DNA of 64,000 nt, taken from contig NC_053391.1 of the NCBI RefSeq assembly GCF_905171765.1, forward strand, positions 151,099,917 to 151,163,916, read 5' to 3'. Each line of letters begins with the position of its first letter. Within the stretch, counting starts at the first letter, position 1. Origin of the DNA: Bufo bufo. Its lineage: Eukaryota; Chordata; Amphibia; Anura; Bufonidae. Under the pieces are notes generated by a model. That model searched no databases, had not been told where the DNA came from, and worked only from the letters and a program-made list of their open reading frames with translations. This document shows positions 32,201-42,212 of this stretch, piece after piece. A program made the translations under genes and the position numbers.

Positions 32201-33964
32201 GGAAGGCCCCAGGTCCAGATGGCTACACAGGAGAGTTCTATAAAATCCTGGGGGGAAGAACTCGGAATCCTCCTAACAAAGGCTTTTAACTCCTATGCAT
32301 CGGGACTTTTGCTTCCAGATGTTGTCAACACGGCCCATATAAAACTAATTCCAAAACCGGGTAAAGATCCCTTGCAGGCCGCTTCATACCGGCCGATATC
32401 ATTAATAAACACAGATATCAAAATTCTCTCCAAAATTTTGGCAGAAAGGCTAGCGAATATTCTACCCAAGATCATTTCGGACTCTCAGGTGGGTTTTATT
32501 AAAGGCCGCTCGGCAGTCACGAACATCCTAAATTTTTTAGCAGTATTAGATGAAGTAAAGATGAGACCAGAGCTACATCCATCCCCAGCCCTGTTAACAA
32601 TAGACGCTGAGAAAGCGTTTGACAATGTGAGTTGGGGGTGGATGGGGCAGAAGTCTTGGATAAGGTGGGGCTAATGGGGAATTTAGAACTTATCTACAGG
32701 TACTGTATGCTAATCCCTCAGCCAGAATCCCAGGTTTTCTCTCTTCAGCATTTTTCCATAGGCAAGAGAACGAGACAGGGGTGTTCTCTCTCACCGTTAC
32801 TTTTCAATATAGCTTTAGAACCTTTGTCCCGTTATCTAAGTGGACACCAGGGAGATAGAAGGAATCAAAGTAGGCTTCCAAAGAGGTAAAACATGCTTTA
32901 TATGCGGACGATTTATTAGTTTTCTTGGCACAACCCCAGAGAGATTACTTCCCCTGAGGATAAGCTTTCGGATTTGGAAGTGTGTCTGGATTTGGAATTA
33001 ACGCAGATAAGAGGTGAACTCCTGCTACTCTCACAGACACGTCGAGCTAAGGATTTTGACTATCGAATTCTCCCGGTGAAAATGGCAAAAAATGCCATCC
33101 GATATCTGGGTATTAATATAGGGAAAACTCATGGAATCGATATACTCGATGAATTACCCTCCTTTGATTCAGAAAATTCAGGGAGACATAGACAGGTGGT
33201 TGCATCTTCCCCTTTCCTTACTGGGCAGATGTCATTTATTAAAAATGATCAGCTTCACACGCTTATTGTACCCTATGCAAACGATACCGTTTGCCTAATT
33301 AGGCATGCAGATATACAGTCTTTAGAATCAGCGTTTCGCTACTTTTTATGGAAAGGCAAGCGTCCGAGAATTTCATTACGGAAATCGCAACTTCCTAAAG
33401 AAAAGGGAGGAGTGAATTTCCCAGATATCAGAAGGTATAACCTTGCCAGCAATCTTAGACCATATGCCCTGGATTGGTTGACAGAAGAAAGTAGCTATTC
33501 AAACTAACAAATTGGAATCGCATTTAGCTTTCCCCTGGTCCTTGATCGCACTGCTTCACACTAAATATGCCAATTTGCCTCAGCTTCTGAGAAAAAGCCT
33601 AATCATAAAAGACACGGTGGCTATGTGGAAAGCAAGTAACGAAAAGAATATGGGCTACCAGGGCCGGCCTTTGGGGGTGTGCGGGCTATGCGGCCGCACA
33701 GGGCGCCATAGCAACAGGGGCGCCGGGCGGCCGACAGCACTCAATGTAATATGCGGCAGCGAGGCGGCACTTGTGATCCGCTCGGGGCGGGCCCCCCCGC
33801 ACCCTCCATCTCCCCCTCCCTTGTATTTAGCAAGGGGCGCCCGCGCCCATTGCGGTTTAAAAAAAAAAAAAAAGTTTGCTTATATAAGTTCGCTGTGGCC
33901 ACCTGAGCGGCTGAGGCTGAGCGCTTTGCCGCTCTAAAGAATCCTGCTGCGCCTGCTGTGTGCT

Positions 33965-34140
33965 GTTAATGTAGCGTGGCCGAGCTCTGTCCGATCCGCG
34001 GTACAGGAGCTTTTGTTTCCTTGTACCCGGCCGGACTGACAGGAAGTGCTCACTTAGTGTGCACTCCTGTCAGTCCCAGCCGGGTACAGGAAACAAATGC
34101 TCCTGTACCGCGGATCGAACAGAGCTCGGCCACGCTACAC
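33965..34140. repeat. Hairpin-forming inverted repeat in hAT-2
   Basis: TGTAGCGTGGCCGAGCTCTG..CGATCCGCGGTACAGGAGC on the left pairs with the reverse complement reaching 34,140, giving arms of about 75 bp around a TAGTGTGCACTCCT centre. Intrastrand folding would give a long perfect-looking stem. Confidence 0.85.
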
Positions 34141-34735
34141 TAGAGGTGGAGGTGGGAGTAGAATGAGAGTGACAAGGGGGGAGGAAATAATGAGAGTGAA
34201 AAGGGGGGGGGGGGAAATAATGAGAGTGACAAGGGGGGGAGGGGGGGGGAAAAATGAGAGTGACGAGGGGGGGAATAATGAGAGTGACAAGGGGGGAGGG
34301 GGGAAAATAATGAGAGTGACACGGGGGGGGAGAGGGGGAAAATAATGAGAGTGACAAGGGGGGAGGGAGGGGGGGGTAATGAGAGTGACAAGGGGGGAGG
34401 AGGGGAAATAATGAGAGTGACAAGGGGGGGGAAATAATGAGAGTGACAAGGGAGAGGGGGGGGGAATAATGAGAGTGACAAGGGAGGGGGGTGGAATAAT
34501 GAGAGGGACAAGGGAGAGGGGGGGGGTAATAATGAGAGTGACAAGGGAGAGGGGGGGGATAATGAGAGTGACAACGAGGGGGGGGTGGAATAATGAGAGT
34601 GACAAGGGAGAGGGGGGGAATAATGAGAGTGACAAGGGAGATGGGGGGAATAATGAGAGTGACAAGGGAAAGGGGGGAAGAGAGTGACAAGGGAGGGAGG
34701 GAGCGAGGGGGGGGGGGGGGGGGAGAAGAGAGTGA
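34140..34735. repeat. Purine minisatellite, ~28-37-bp unit, in hAT-2
   Basis: The unit AATAATGAGAGTGACAAGGG plus a run of G and A repeats about 19 times on the + strand. It is almost pure purine apart from the TGAC and TAAT words. The minus strand is open for up to 250 codons, but this is only a consequence of the repeat and is not a gene. Confidence 0.93.
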
Positions 34736-34867
34736 CAATGGAGTCCCCAGTGCCAGACTGCAGCCAGAGTCCAGATCATCTTATTGTCCTGGTGGTAAGT
34801 AGACAATGCAATATGTTTATTATTTAATTGTTTAGTTATTAATACTACATTGGAAACTAATTTTCTC

Positions 34868-35110
34868 AGCTGGACACCGGCCGACACTGCGCATGCGCTG
34901 GGAGCCTCACCGGCGGTTAGGGTAGGGAAAAAGCGCTGGCCCGTACGTAATTTTTCCCTTCCCTAACCGCTGGTGAGGCTCCCGGTGCATGCGCAGTGTC
35001 GGCCGGTGTTCAGCTGAGAACATCCATCCGATCACTGCGCCTGCGCATTGGCCCATAGTTTTTCCCTACCCTAACCACCGGCGAGGCTCCTGGCGCATGC
35101 GCACTCTGCT
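34868..35110. repeat. Three-copy inverted/direct repeat in hAT-2
   Basis: A block of about 70 bp (GCTGGACACCGGCCGACACT..AACCGC) occurs once forward (34,868-34,920) and twice in reverse orientation (34,955-35,022 and about 35,040-35,105). All contain TGCGCATGC or a close variant. Confidence 0.75.
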
Positions 35111-36719
35111 GTGAAATTTTCCTAACCTGTCGTTGTGCGCCTGTGCGGCGCTGCACACCTCCTCACGTCATGTCCGGTGCGACCGGAAGTGACGAGGGTA
35201 GGGAAATCTCACGAAGTAGGGAAGTATATCATTACACCGGCCTTTGGGGTGTGTGGGCTGTTAACTACTTGGTTGGATAGTCAGCCAGCCTATGCCATGA
35301 TGCCAGCAACAAGCAGTGTTTTTTTTTTTTGGGGGGGGGCTCCACAAGGTTAGCTCGCACAGGGCGCCTGAACACCTAAGGCCGGCCCTGTGGGCTACCA
35401 TATTCCTTGTCAAAACATATGTCTATTTGGGGGCACCCCAAATTTTTGGAAGGAAGATTTAACAAACAATTCTGCGAATGGAGAGCCAGGGGAATACGCT
35501 CTGTAATTGATTTATGGCACTGTGTGTATCACCGTTATCTCAGTTTTGAAGAACTGTGTACCAAATATGATTTAAGTTCTAGTCACTATCTGGCATACCT
35601 TCAGGTGTACAATTAAAATATAGGATAATTGACCTTAGAAGAGAATTCCCCACAAATAGATTTGACCTCCTAAGAGGCACAACTACTTCCTCATTATCCT
35701 TATCAGACCTACAGGGTAGATTACAGGAGGCTAGACAGGAGACTTTTCCTCTTCAACCATTCAGGACAGGGATAAGGAGCTTGATAAGCAGGAGTCCATG
35801 AGAGTATTTTGAAGGGATGGATATGCCTGAGAAATATGAACCCCAATGAAATTTGCGAGAAACTCAATTTAAAATAGCACACAGGGCTATATATGGGTTT
35901 ATAATACACGATCAGTTGTTCAGGCAATAGAATAACGCATTGTCCGAAATGTAAAATTGGAAAATTCCAACTTATTCCACGGATTGTGGAATTGCCCAGA
36001 GATAGTGGATGACCTTTATAAAGTGGCTAAAAAACGTAATACACATCACGATTACATTAACTCCAGAGTTAATTTTGTTCCACTATTACCCGGAGGGTAC
36101 GAAGTTAACGCAAATTACCCATGTTTGTATCATGGCGGCAAAAAGGTGTATACTCAGGAATTGGCTACTCCAGGCAATCCCCTCAATCGGGGAAATCATC
36201 ATCCAAATAAAATGGTGCCTAAACAGGGAGCTCTATGCGGCAGAGCAAGGTACAGAAAAAACACTACAAAAGTTAATGACCAGGTGGAGAGGGTTTATCA
36301 GTAATGTGCTAGAACCGTTAGATATCAAAGCACTTATGGATCCTTTAAAGCAAACGTCCTGGTATTTACTAGAGCAGATGAAGGGCACATTGGGTAAATT
36401 GGAACAGTAAGACCCCGAATAGCACTAATGCTGAACCACTGGTTAGGGAGGATTGGGGGTTTAGGAGAGCGCTGGCGTGAGATAATAATTGGTCTTCTTT
36501 ATGCTAGGGAGGGAGGGAAGGGGAGTGGGGGGTATGTTTAGTTACCATGACAGTTATGTAAAATTTTAGTTTGTCCCTGTGATGTGACGAGCTCCAATTG
36601 ATGCATTATTGTAACATTTGTCAATGTATTTACGATATTGTGAACATTGGATGTATGTATCTTGTACTCGCATCTGACGAAGGACGAACTAAACAAATAA
36701 AATTTGGTTTAAAAAAAAC

Positions 36720-38110
36720 CCACAGAGGACAGTTGGTACATCATCCTTCTCTAATCGCTGACTCTTTTTGAGCGTACTATGAATCCCTCTACAATATTAG
36801 AGGTCAGTTTGCAGACATGCCCCAATCGGATCTCGAGAGGCGTATATTGGCCTATAGGTCAGAAACGGCCCTACCACAGGTTTCGGTAGATTGCAGTTTA
36901 GATATGGACCAGCCCTTTACGGAGTCTGAAGTCAAGACTGTGATATCGTCCTTGAAAGGGAGGAAAAGCGCTGGCACTGATGGGTTTACGGCCGTCTTCT
37001 TTAAACAGTACCATGAACTATTGCTCCCGGTCCTTACTAAGATGTATAATAGTGTGTCTCCGTCTTGTCCCTTTCCTAGACAATCCCTAGAAGCTCACAT
37101 AGTGTTTATACCTAAACCGAATAAAGATGGCACTTATTGTAGCAGTTATAGGCCGATCTCTTTGATAAATTGCGATATTAAGATATATTCTAAAATCTTA
37201 GCGAACAGACTCAGTGCTGTATTACCTGATATTATCCACAAAGATCAGGTGGGATTCGTCTTGGGAAGGGAGACGAGGGACAACACTATTTGCACTTTAA
37301 CCCTAATTGCTCAGGCCCAGAAACGACAGATCCCCATGTGCCTAATGTCAGTAGATGCCGAAAAGGCATTCGATAAGGTGCACTGGCAATTTATGTTAGC
37401 TTCCCTAAAACAGATAGGCCTTGGGGAAAGGTATGTGGAGATGGTGGCAGCCCTGTACTCGAATGTGTCAGCGCGAATTAGAGCTAAAGGCATTCTAGCC
37501 CCACCTTTTGACATACATAATGGAACTTGGCAGGGCTGCCCTCTGTCCCCGCTCCTATATGTCCTCTCGATGGAGGTATAGAGACCCCACACATGAGGCA
37601 TAAACTGGCACTATTTGCTGATGACCTCCTGCTATATGTAACCTCCCCCCACATTTCCATTCCATCCTTACTTAGGGAATTTGATAGGTTTAGCCACCTC
37701 AGCAATTTTAAAATAAACAGGGATAAGACCGAAATATTAAATGTTTCGCTCCCTCCGGAGACGGTCGGCACTCTCCAGCTTAACTTTCCATTTAAATGGA
37801 AGACGGATAGTTTGACGTATTTGTGCATCCAGGTCCCAGCTCAGTTGCACTTGCTCTTCCCCTTGAATTATCTGCCCTTACAGAAAAGAACTCTGGAAGA
37901 ATTGCAGACGTACAAACTTAAACACCTCTCGCGGTTTGGGCGTATGAATGCTGTCAAAATCGACATCTTACCAAGATTTTTATACCTATTTCAAACAGGA
38001 GCTGATAGCGATTGAACAGGAAAGATCCAACTCCTTTACGCGTAATTGTGACTCTTTACTTCAATTTTTAGATTCCCCAGAGTTTGCTGATCTTATAGGT
38101 GCACAGTGAC
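36720..38110 (+). pseudogene. L1-A ORF2 reverse-transcriptase region
   Basis: The frame at 36,817-37,581 holds finger and palm motifs: LKGRKSAGTDGFTAVFFKQY, HIVFIPKPNKDGTYCSSYRP and ISLINCDIKIYSKILANRL. MSVDAEKAFDKVHW and TWQGCPLSPLLYVLSMEV follow. The frame then shifts; in the next frame HKLALFADDLLLYVTSP carries the FADD catalytic motif (about 37,605), then NFKINRDKTEIL. After about 38,020 the coding sequence is lost to deletion. It is clearly L1-like, with no function. Confidence 0.87.
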
Positions 38111-38520
38111 TGTCTAGATCTTACGGGCCTCTACACAATCTCCTGAGGCTCGGTTCCCCTTGTCTCCCCAATTTCTGTAGCTGCTTCCCTTGACCCTTCC
38201 CTGTCTTCCCTTTTGTTTTCTGTTCATATTAAGGGTGTACTATGTGCTATTATTGCACATAAATAATAAGTGAGTTTGAAATCTAGTTTAGAGGTGGCAT
38301 TGATTGGATATTTCTTAGCTTTATAGCTGTTAGAATTCAATAGTGGATTAACAATGACATTTGTTGTAACCTTTACATGCGTTTCATATCAGTATTTACT
38401 CTCTTTGTCCTTTGACCGCATTGGACACTTGGGGCCCCACTGTACCATCCGCGCTTTGAGAATGTTAACACTGTGACAATTTATATGTCTTTGACTTAAT
38501 AAAATCAGATTATACATAAA

Positions 38521-39470
38521 TGCAGTATATAAAGCTTGAATTTCACTGTGACAAATGCAGCAAACACCCCAGATGTAGGGTCTTGCAAAAAATGGGTGTT
38601 TTTTTTAACCCAGTATACAATTGCATTATGTAAAGCTTGTATTTCACTGTGACAAATGCAATAAAGGCCCCAGATGTAGGGTCTTGCAAAAAATGTGTGT
38701 TTTTTTTTAAACCAAGTATATAATTGCAGTATTTAAAGCTTGTATTTCACTGTGACAAATGCAGCAAAGGCCCCAGTTGTAGGGTCTTGCAAAAAATGGG
38801 TGTTTTTTAAAAACCTAAATATAACAGCAGTATCTAACGCTTGTATTGGACTGTTAGTAATGCAGCAAAAGCTGCACATGTATTATTTTGCACAAGATGG
38901 GTGTTTTTTTTCAACCCAGTATATAATTGCAGTATTTAAAGCTTGTATTTTACTGTGACAAATGCAACAAAGGCCCCAGATGTAGGGTCTTGCAAAAAAT
39001 TTGTGTTTTTTTAAAACCCAGCATATAATTGCAGTATTTAAAACTTGTAGTTCACTGTCACAAATGCAACAAAGGCCGCAAATGTATTATCTTGCCCAAA
39101 ATGGATGTTTTTAAAACCAGAATATAACAGTAGTATCTAACGCTTGTATTGGACTGTCAGAAATGCAGCAAAGGCCGCAAATGTATTATTTTGCTCAAAA
39201 TGGGTGTTTTTTTTTAAACCAAAATATAATTGCAGTATTTAAAGCTTGTATTTCACTGTGAGAAATTTAACAAAGGCCCCAGATCTAGGGTCTTTTAAAA
39301 ATGGGTGTTTGTTTTACCCCGCATATAATTGCAGTATTTAAAGCTTGTATTTCACTGTAACAAATGCAGCAAAGGCCCCAGATGTAGGGTCTTGCAAAAA
39401 ATGGGTGTTTTTTTAAACACTGAATATAATTGCAGTATTTAAAGCCTGTATTTCACTGTCACAAATGCTG
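38521..39470. repeat. Satellite array, segment 3
   Basis: The array resumes in phase after L1-A (TGCAGTATATAAAGC) with about nine more monomers of types A and B and breaks off near 39,470 in a type-A monomer (CACTGTCACAAATGC), followed by unrelated sequence. Confidence 0.92.
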
Positions 39471-40005
39471 TACTGGTGCACTGAACTTGCACAAAATGGT
39501 CGCCGACACCCACTTAACTAACAGATGGATAAAAGTTCTTTTTGCGTGTCACTGGGCTCAGGGCAGGGTAAAAAAAATGGTACACTGCAAGCACCCACAA
39601 AACAAAATCACTGTAGATCGCTGAGTTAACAAGCACTTCTGATAACCGATTCTTTCCTATTTTCTCCCTCACAGCAGCAGCGTCCTATCTCTACACCAGT
39701 AAGAGCAGAGTGACGTGCAGCGCTATGTGACTCCAGCTTTTAATGAGGCTGGGTCACATGCTGCACTGGCTCATCACAGCCATGCCATTAGCAGGCATGG
39801 CTGTGATGGCTTCTAAGGGCACACGAGAAAAAAGCTTGTTGATTGGCTGCTCTGCAGCCTTTTAAAAAGCGCCATTAACTCGCCGAACACCGAACTCGAA
39901 CCCAAACTTTTACTGAAAAGTTTGCGTTCGGGTCCGGGGTCTAAAAATCCTAAAGTTCGGTACGAACCCGAACTTTACAGTTCGGGTTCGCTCAACCCTA
40001 GTTAA
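39471..40005. mobile_element. Right flank and TTCGGG terminus of the satellite-carrying element
   Basis: Non-repeated sequence leads to a palindromic terminus at 39,880-40,003 with CGAACACCGAACTCGAACCC, AAGTTTGCGTTCGGGTCCGG and TTCGGGTTCGCTCAACCCTA. Endings of this type are frequent on frog hAT-like elements. It probably forms the far end of the element whose interior is the satellite, an inference because the left end is not resolved. Confidence 0.5.
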
Positions 40006-40051
40006 AATGTAAAGAAATATTTATTAACAATGTTGATGAACAAATATGTCT

Positions 40052-40255
40052 TCAAGGCAACTTTTGTAGTTGTTTGTGGAGGTCCAGCAACTTCTGGATC
40101 CCCTTATGGTGCAGCTCATCCAGCTGATGGACCTTCTTATCCAGATGCTGCTGCTGCTGATGTAGCCTCCTTTGCTGCTCCCGTATTATCTTTTGCTGGG
40201 CGCTGATCCAGCATTGCTCTTTGGTCGGCCTGCTGCAGCTGCATATTTTTTATTT
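40052..40255 (-). pseudogene. Glutamine/leucine-rich coiled-coil C-terminus remnant
   Basis: The minus strand, across one frameshift near 40,205, encodes a heptad-rich tail. It reads VLDKKIKNMQLQQADQRAML, then SAQQKIIREQQRRLHQQQQH, LDKKVHQLDELHHKGIQKLL and DLHKQLQKLP before a stop at 40,052-40,054. Such tails occur in the MYB/SANT-like accessory protein of Harbinger transposons and in some host transcription factors; I favour the transposon source because no gene surrounds it. Too short to name with confidence. Confidence 0.45.
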
Positions 40256-40682
40256 TTTTATCGAGCACTGTTAGGATTTTAAAAAATATTAAAATTACTT
40301 TCAATTAAGATTAAGAGGCAATTAGTGCATTGTGTGTAGTATTTGTTAAAGTACTGACAATTTACATTACTATTCGCTAGTTAATGATATTTATGATGAT
40401 TATATAGTTTGTTAGTTAGTAATAGTTCAGTATAGTATAATGTTATTTAGTTGGTTAGTTAGTGCTAGTTCAGTACAGTATTATTGTATTTAGTTGGTTA
40501 GTTTGTGATAGTTATGTAGAGTATATTGTTAATGAATTTTTTATTTAATGGTTTTTATGTAGATTACATAGTTAGTGTCCAGTATTGTTGTTTTCTATTA
40601 CTGTAGTGTGTGTTGTACCCTCATTTTTGGCCCTTTGTTTCTGTACATGTTATGGATACAGAATTATATTGCTATGTGCACA
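40256..40682. other. AT-rich spacer with weak GTTAGTTAGT repeats
   Basis: Sequence words TTAGTTGGTTAGTT..TAGTTCAGTA recur three times between about 40,390 and 40,520 at roughly 60-bp spacing. No coding or element boundary is recognised. Confidence 0.45.
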
Positions 40683-41585
40683 TATTTACTCTCCTGGCGG
40701 GGGCTGATGCCCCCCTCCCTCCCCTGTATTTAACTCATTGGTGGCCAGTGCGGCCCCCCTCCCTCCCCTGTATTACTTTACATTCACTGGTGGCCAGTGG
40801 GCCCCCCCTCCCTCCCCTGTATTACTGTACATTCATTGGTGGCCAGTGGGCCCCCCCTCCCTCCCCCTCCTAATTAAAATCCCCCCCTATCATTGGTGGC
40901 AGCGGAGAGTTCCGATCGGAGTCCCAGTTTAATCGCTGGGGCTCCGATCGGTAACCATGGCAACCAGGATGCTACTGCAGTCCTGGTTGCCATGGTTACT
41001 TAGCAATTTTTAGAAGCATTATACTTACCTGAGATGTCTGTGACCGGCCGGGTGCTCCTCCTACTGGTAAGTGACAGGTCTGTGCTATGAGCAATGCGCC
41101 GCACAGACCTTTCACTTACCAGTAGGAGGAGCGCCCGGCCGGTCACAGACAGCGAAGGTAAGTATAATGCTTCTAAAATTGCTAACTAACCATGGCAACC
41201 AGGACTGCAGTAGCGTCCTGGTTGCCATGGTTACCGATCGGAGTCCCAGCTATTAAACTGGGACTCCGATCGGAACTCTCCGCTGCCACCAATGATGGGG
41301 GGGGTTTAATTAGGAGGGGGAGGGAGGGGGGGCCCACTGGCCACCAATGAATGTACAGTAATACAGGGGAGGGAGGGCCCACTGGCCACCAATGAATGTA
41401 CAGTAATACAGGGGAGGGAGGGGGGCCGCACTGGCCACCAATGAGTTAAATACAGGGGAGGGAGGGGGGGCACACTGGCCACCAATGAATGTACAGTAAT
41501 ACAGGGGAGGGAGGGGGGGCACACTGGCCACCAATGAATTTAAAACTGGGGAGGGAGGGGGGTGTGCCCCCTCCTGCCTGGCAGC
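40683..41585. repeat. ~0.9-kb palindrome (long inverted repeat)
   Basis: The left arm (40,683-41,075) and right arm (41,100-41,585) are reverse complements around a hinge near 41,085. Matching landmarks are CATTGGTGGCCAGTG, CGATCGGAGTCCCAG, CCATGGCAACCAGGA and CTCCTCCTACTGG. The outer part of each arm is itself a short tandem repeat (CCCTCCCTCCCCTGTATTAC, CATTGGTGGCCAGTGGGCC). The right arm has extra repeat copies. No open frame of interest. Confidence 0.88.
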
Positions 41586-42212
41586 ACCTGATCTCTTACA
41601 AGGGGCTATGATACGCACAATTAACCCCTCAGGTACGGCACCTGAGGAGTTAATTGTGTGGATCACAGCCCCCTGTAAGAGATTGGGTGCTGCCAGGCAG
41701 AAGGGGGCAGTCATGTACACAGTTCGTAGTATATTCTAACTTGCAGCGTCCCCATCACTATGGGAATGCCTCTGTGTTAGAATATACTGTCGGATATGAG
41801 TTTTCACGATCTAACTCAAATCCGATGGTATATTCTAACATAGAGGCGTTCCCATGGTGATGGGGACGCTTCAAGTTAAAATATACCATCGGATTGGAGA
41901 AAACTCTGATCCGATGGTATAATAGGGACTCCTGACTTTACATTGAAAGTCAATGGGGACGGATCCGTTTGCAATTGCACCATATTGTGTCAATGTCAAA
42001 CGGATCTGTCCCCATTGACTTGCATTGTAAGTCAGGACGGATCCGTTTGGCTCCGCACGGCCAGGCGGACACCAAACAACTTTTTTTTCATGTCCGTGGA
42101 TCCTCCAAAAATCAAGGAAGACCCACGGACGAAAAACGGTCACGGATCACGGAACAACGGAAATCTGTTTTGCGGACTGCGAAAAAAACACGTCCGTGTG
42201 CATGAGGCCTTA
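41586..42212. mobile_element. Non-autonomous DNA element ending CCGTGTGCATGAGGCC
   Basis: Two nested inverted repeats are visible: CCTCAGGTACGGCACCTGAGG with flanks near 41,630-41,650, and GCGTCCCCATCAC paired with GTGATGGGGACGC (41,747-41,871). CGGATCCGT words recur to 42,050, and the right terminus reads CGTCCGTGTGCATGAGGCCTT at 42,190-42,211. This terminus is typical of a common frog DNA transposon family. The left terminus is not seen. It abuts and truncates gypsy-2. Confidence 0.55.

Larger units (their letters stand above)
33659..35390. mobile_element. hAT-like non-autonomous element hAT-2
   Basis: The 8-bp TGGGCTAC is duplicated at 33,651-33,658 and 35,391-35,398. Termini are CAGGGCCGGCCTT (left) and, on the minus strand, CAGGGCCGGCCTTAGG (right), followed on both sides by an AGGGCGCC block. 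The interior holds two palindromic regions and a purine minisatellite, and no transposase. Confidence 0.92.
30810..36410 (+). pseudogene. L1-B ORF2 (endonuclease and reverse transcriptase), broken
   Basis: ORF2 starts MVKVVSWNEKGLRSPQKRLM at 30,810, an APE-type endonuclease start, followed by GADIALLQETHLGEEDF (catalytic E in QETH). Later endonuclease pieces include SDHAPITIWV near 31,485. Reverse-transcriptase motifs are LKLGKAPGPDGYTGEFYKIL (32,190), KLIPKPGKDPLQAASYRPIS (32,343), TIDAEKAFDNVSW (32,600) and RTRQGCSLSPLLFNIALEPL (32,770), with a YADDLLVF region near 32,895 out of frame. The C-terminal part is split by hAT-2. About ten frame changes or stops are visible. Confidence 0.87.
26731..36719 (+). 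mobile_element. L1/Tx1-like LINE L1-B, near full length, inserted in L1-A
   Basis: CCACAGAGGA is duplicated at 26,721-26,730 and 36,720-36,729. The element has a 5' leader, ORF1, ORF2 and a 3' end AATAAAATTTGGTTT followed by eight A residues. Two hAT-like insertions (27,141-29,394 and 33,659-35,390) lengthen it; without them it is about 6 kb, a normal full LINE. Both ORFs carry frameshifts. Confidence 0.88.
26603..38520 (+). mobile_element. L1/Tx1-like LINE L1-A, 5'-truncated, inserted in the satellite
   Basis: TGCAGTATAT flanks the element at 26,593-26,602 and 38,521-38,530. It starts inside ORF2 (SKEKFQSFLYDKANKCGSV at about 26,620) and ends with AATAAAATCAGATTATAC and a short A-rich tail. 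It was itself split at 26,730/36,720 by a second LINE. Joining its two parts by eye gives about 1.9 kb, so it is a truncated copy. Confidence 0.85.

Noticed and set aside
34070..34887. Minus-strand frames of 144-250 codons, rich in serine, leucine and proline
   Set aside because: They run through the purine minisatellite in hAT-2; the peptide is just the repeat unit read in each frame.
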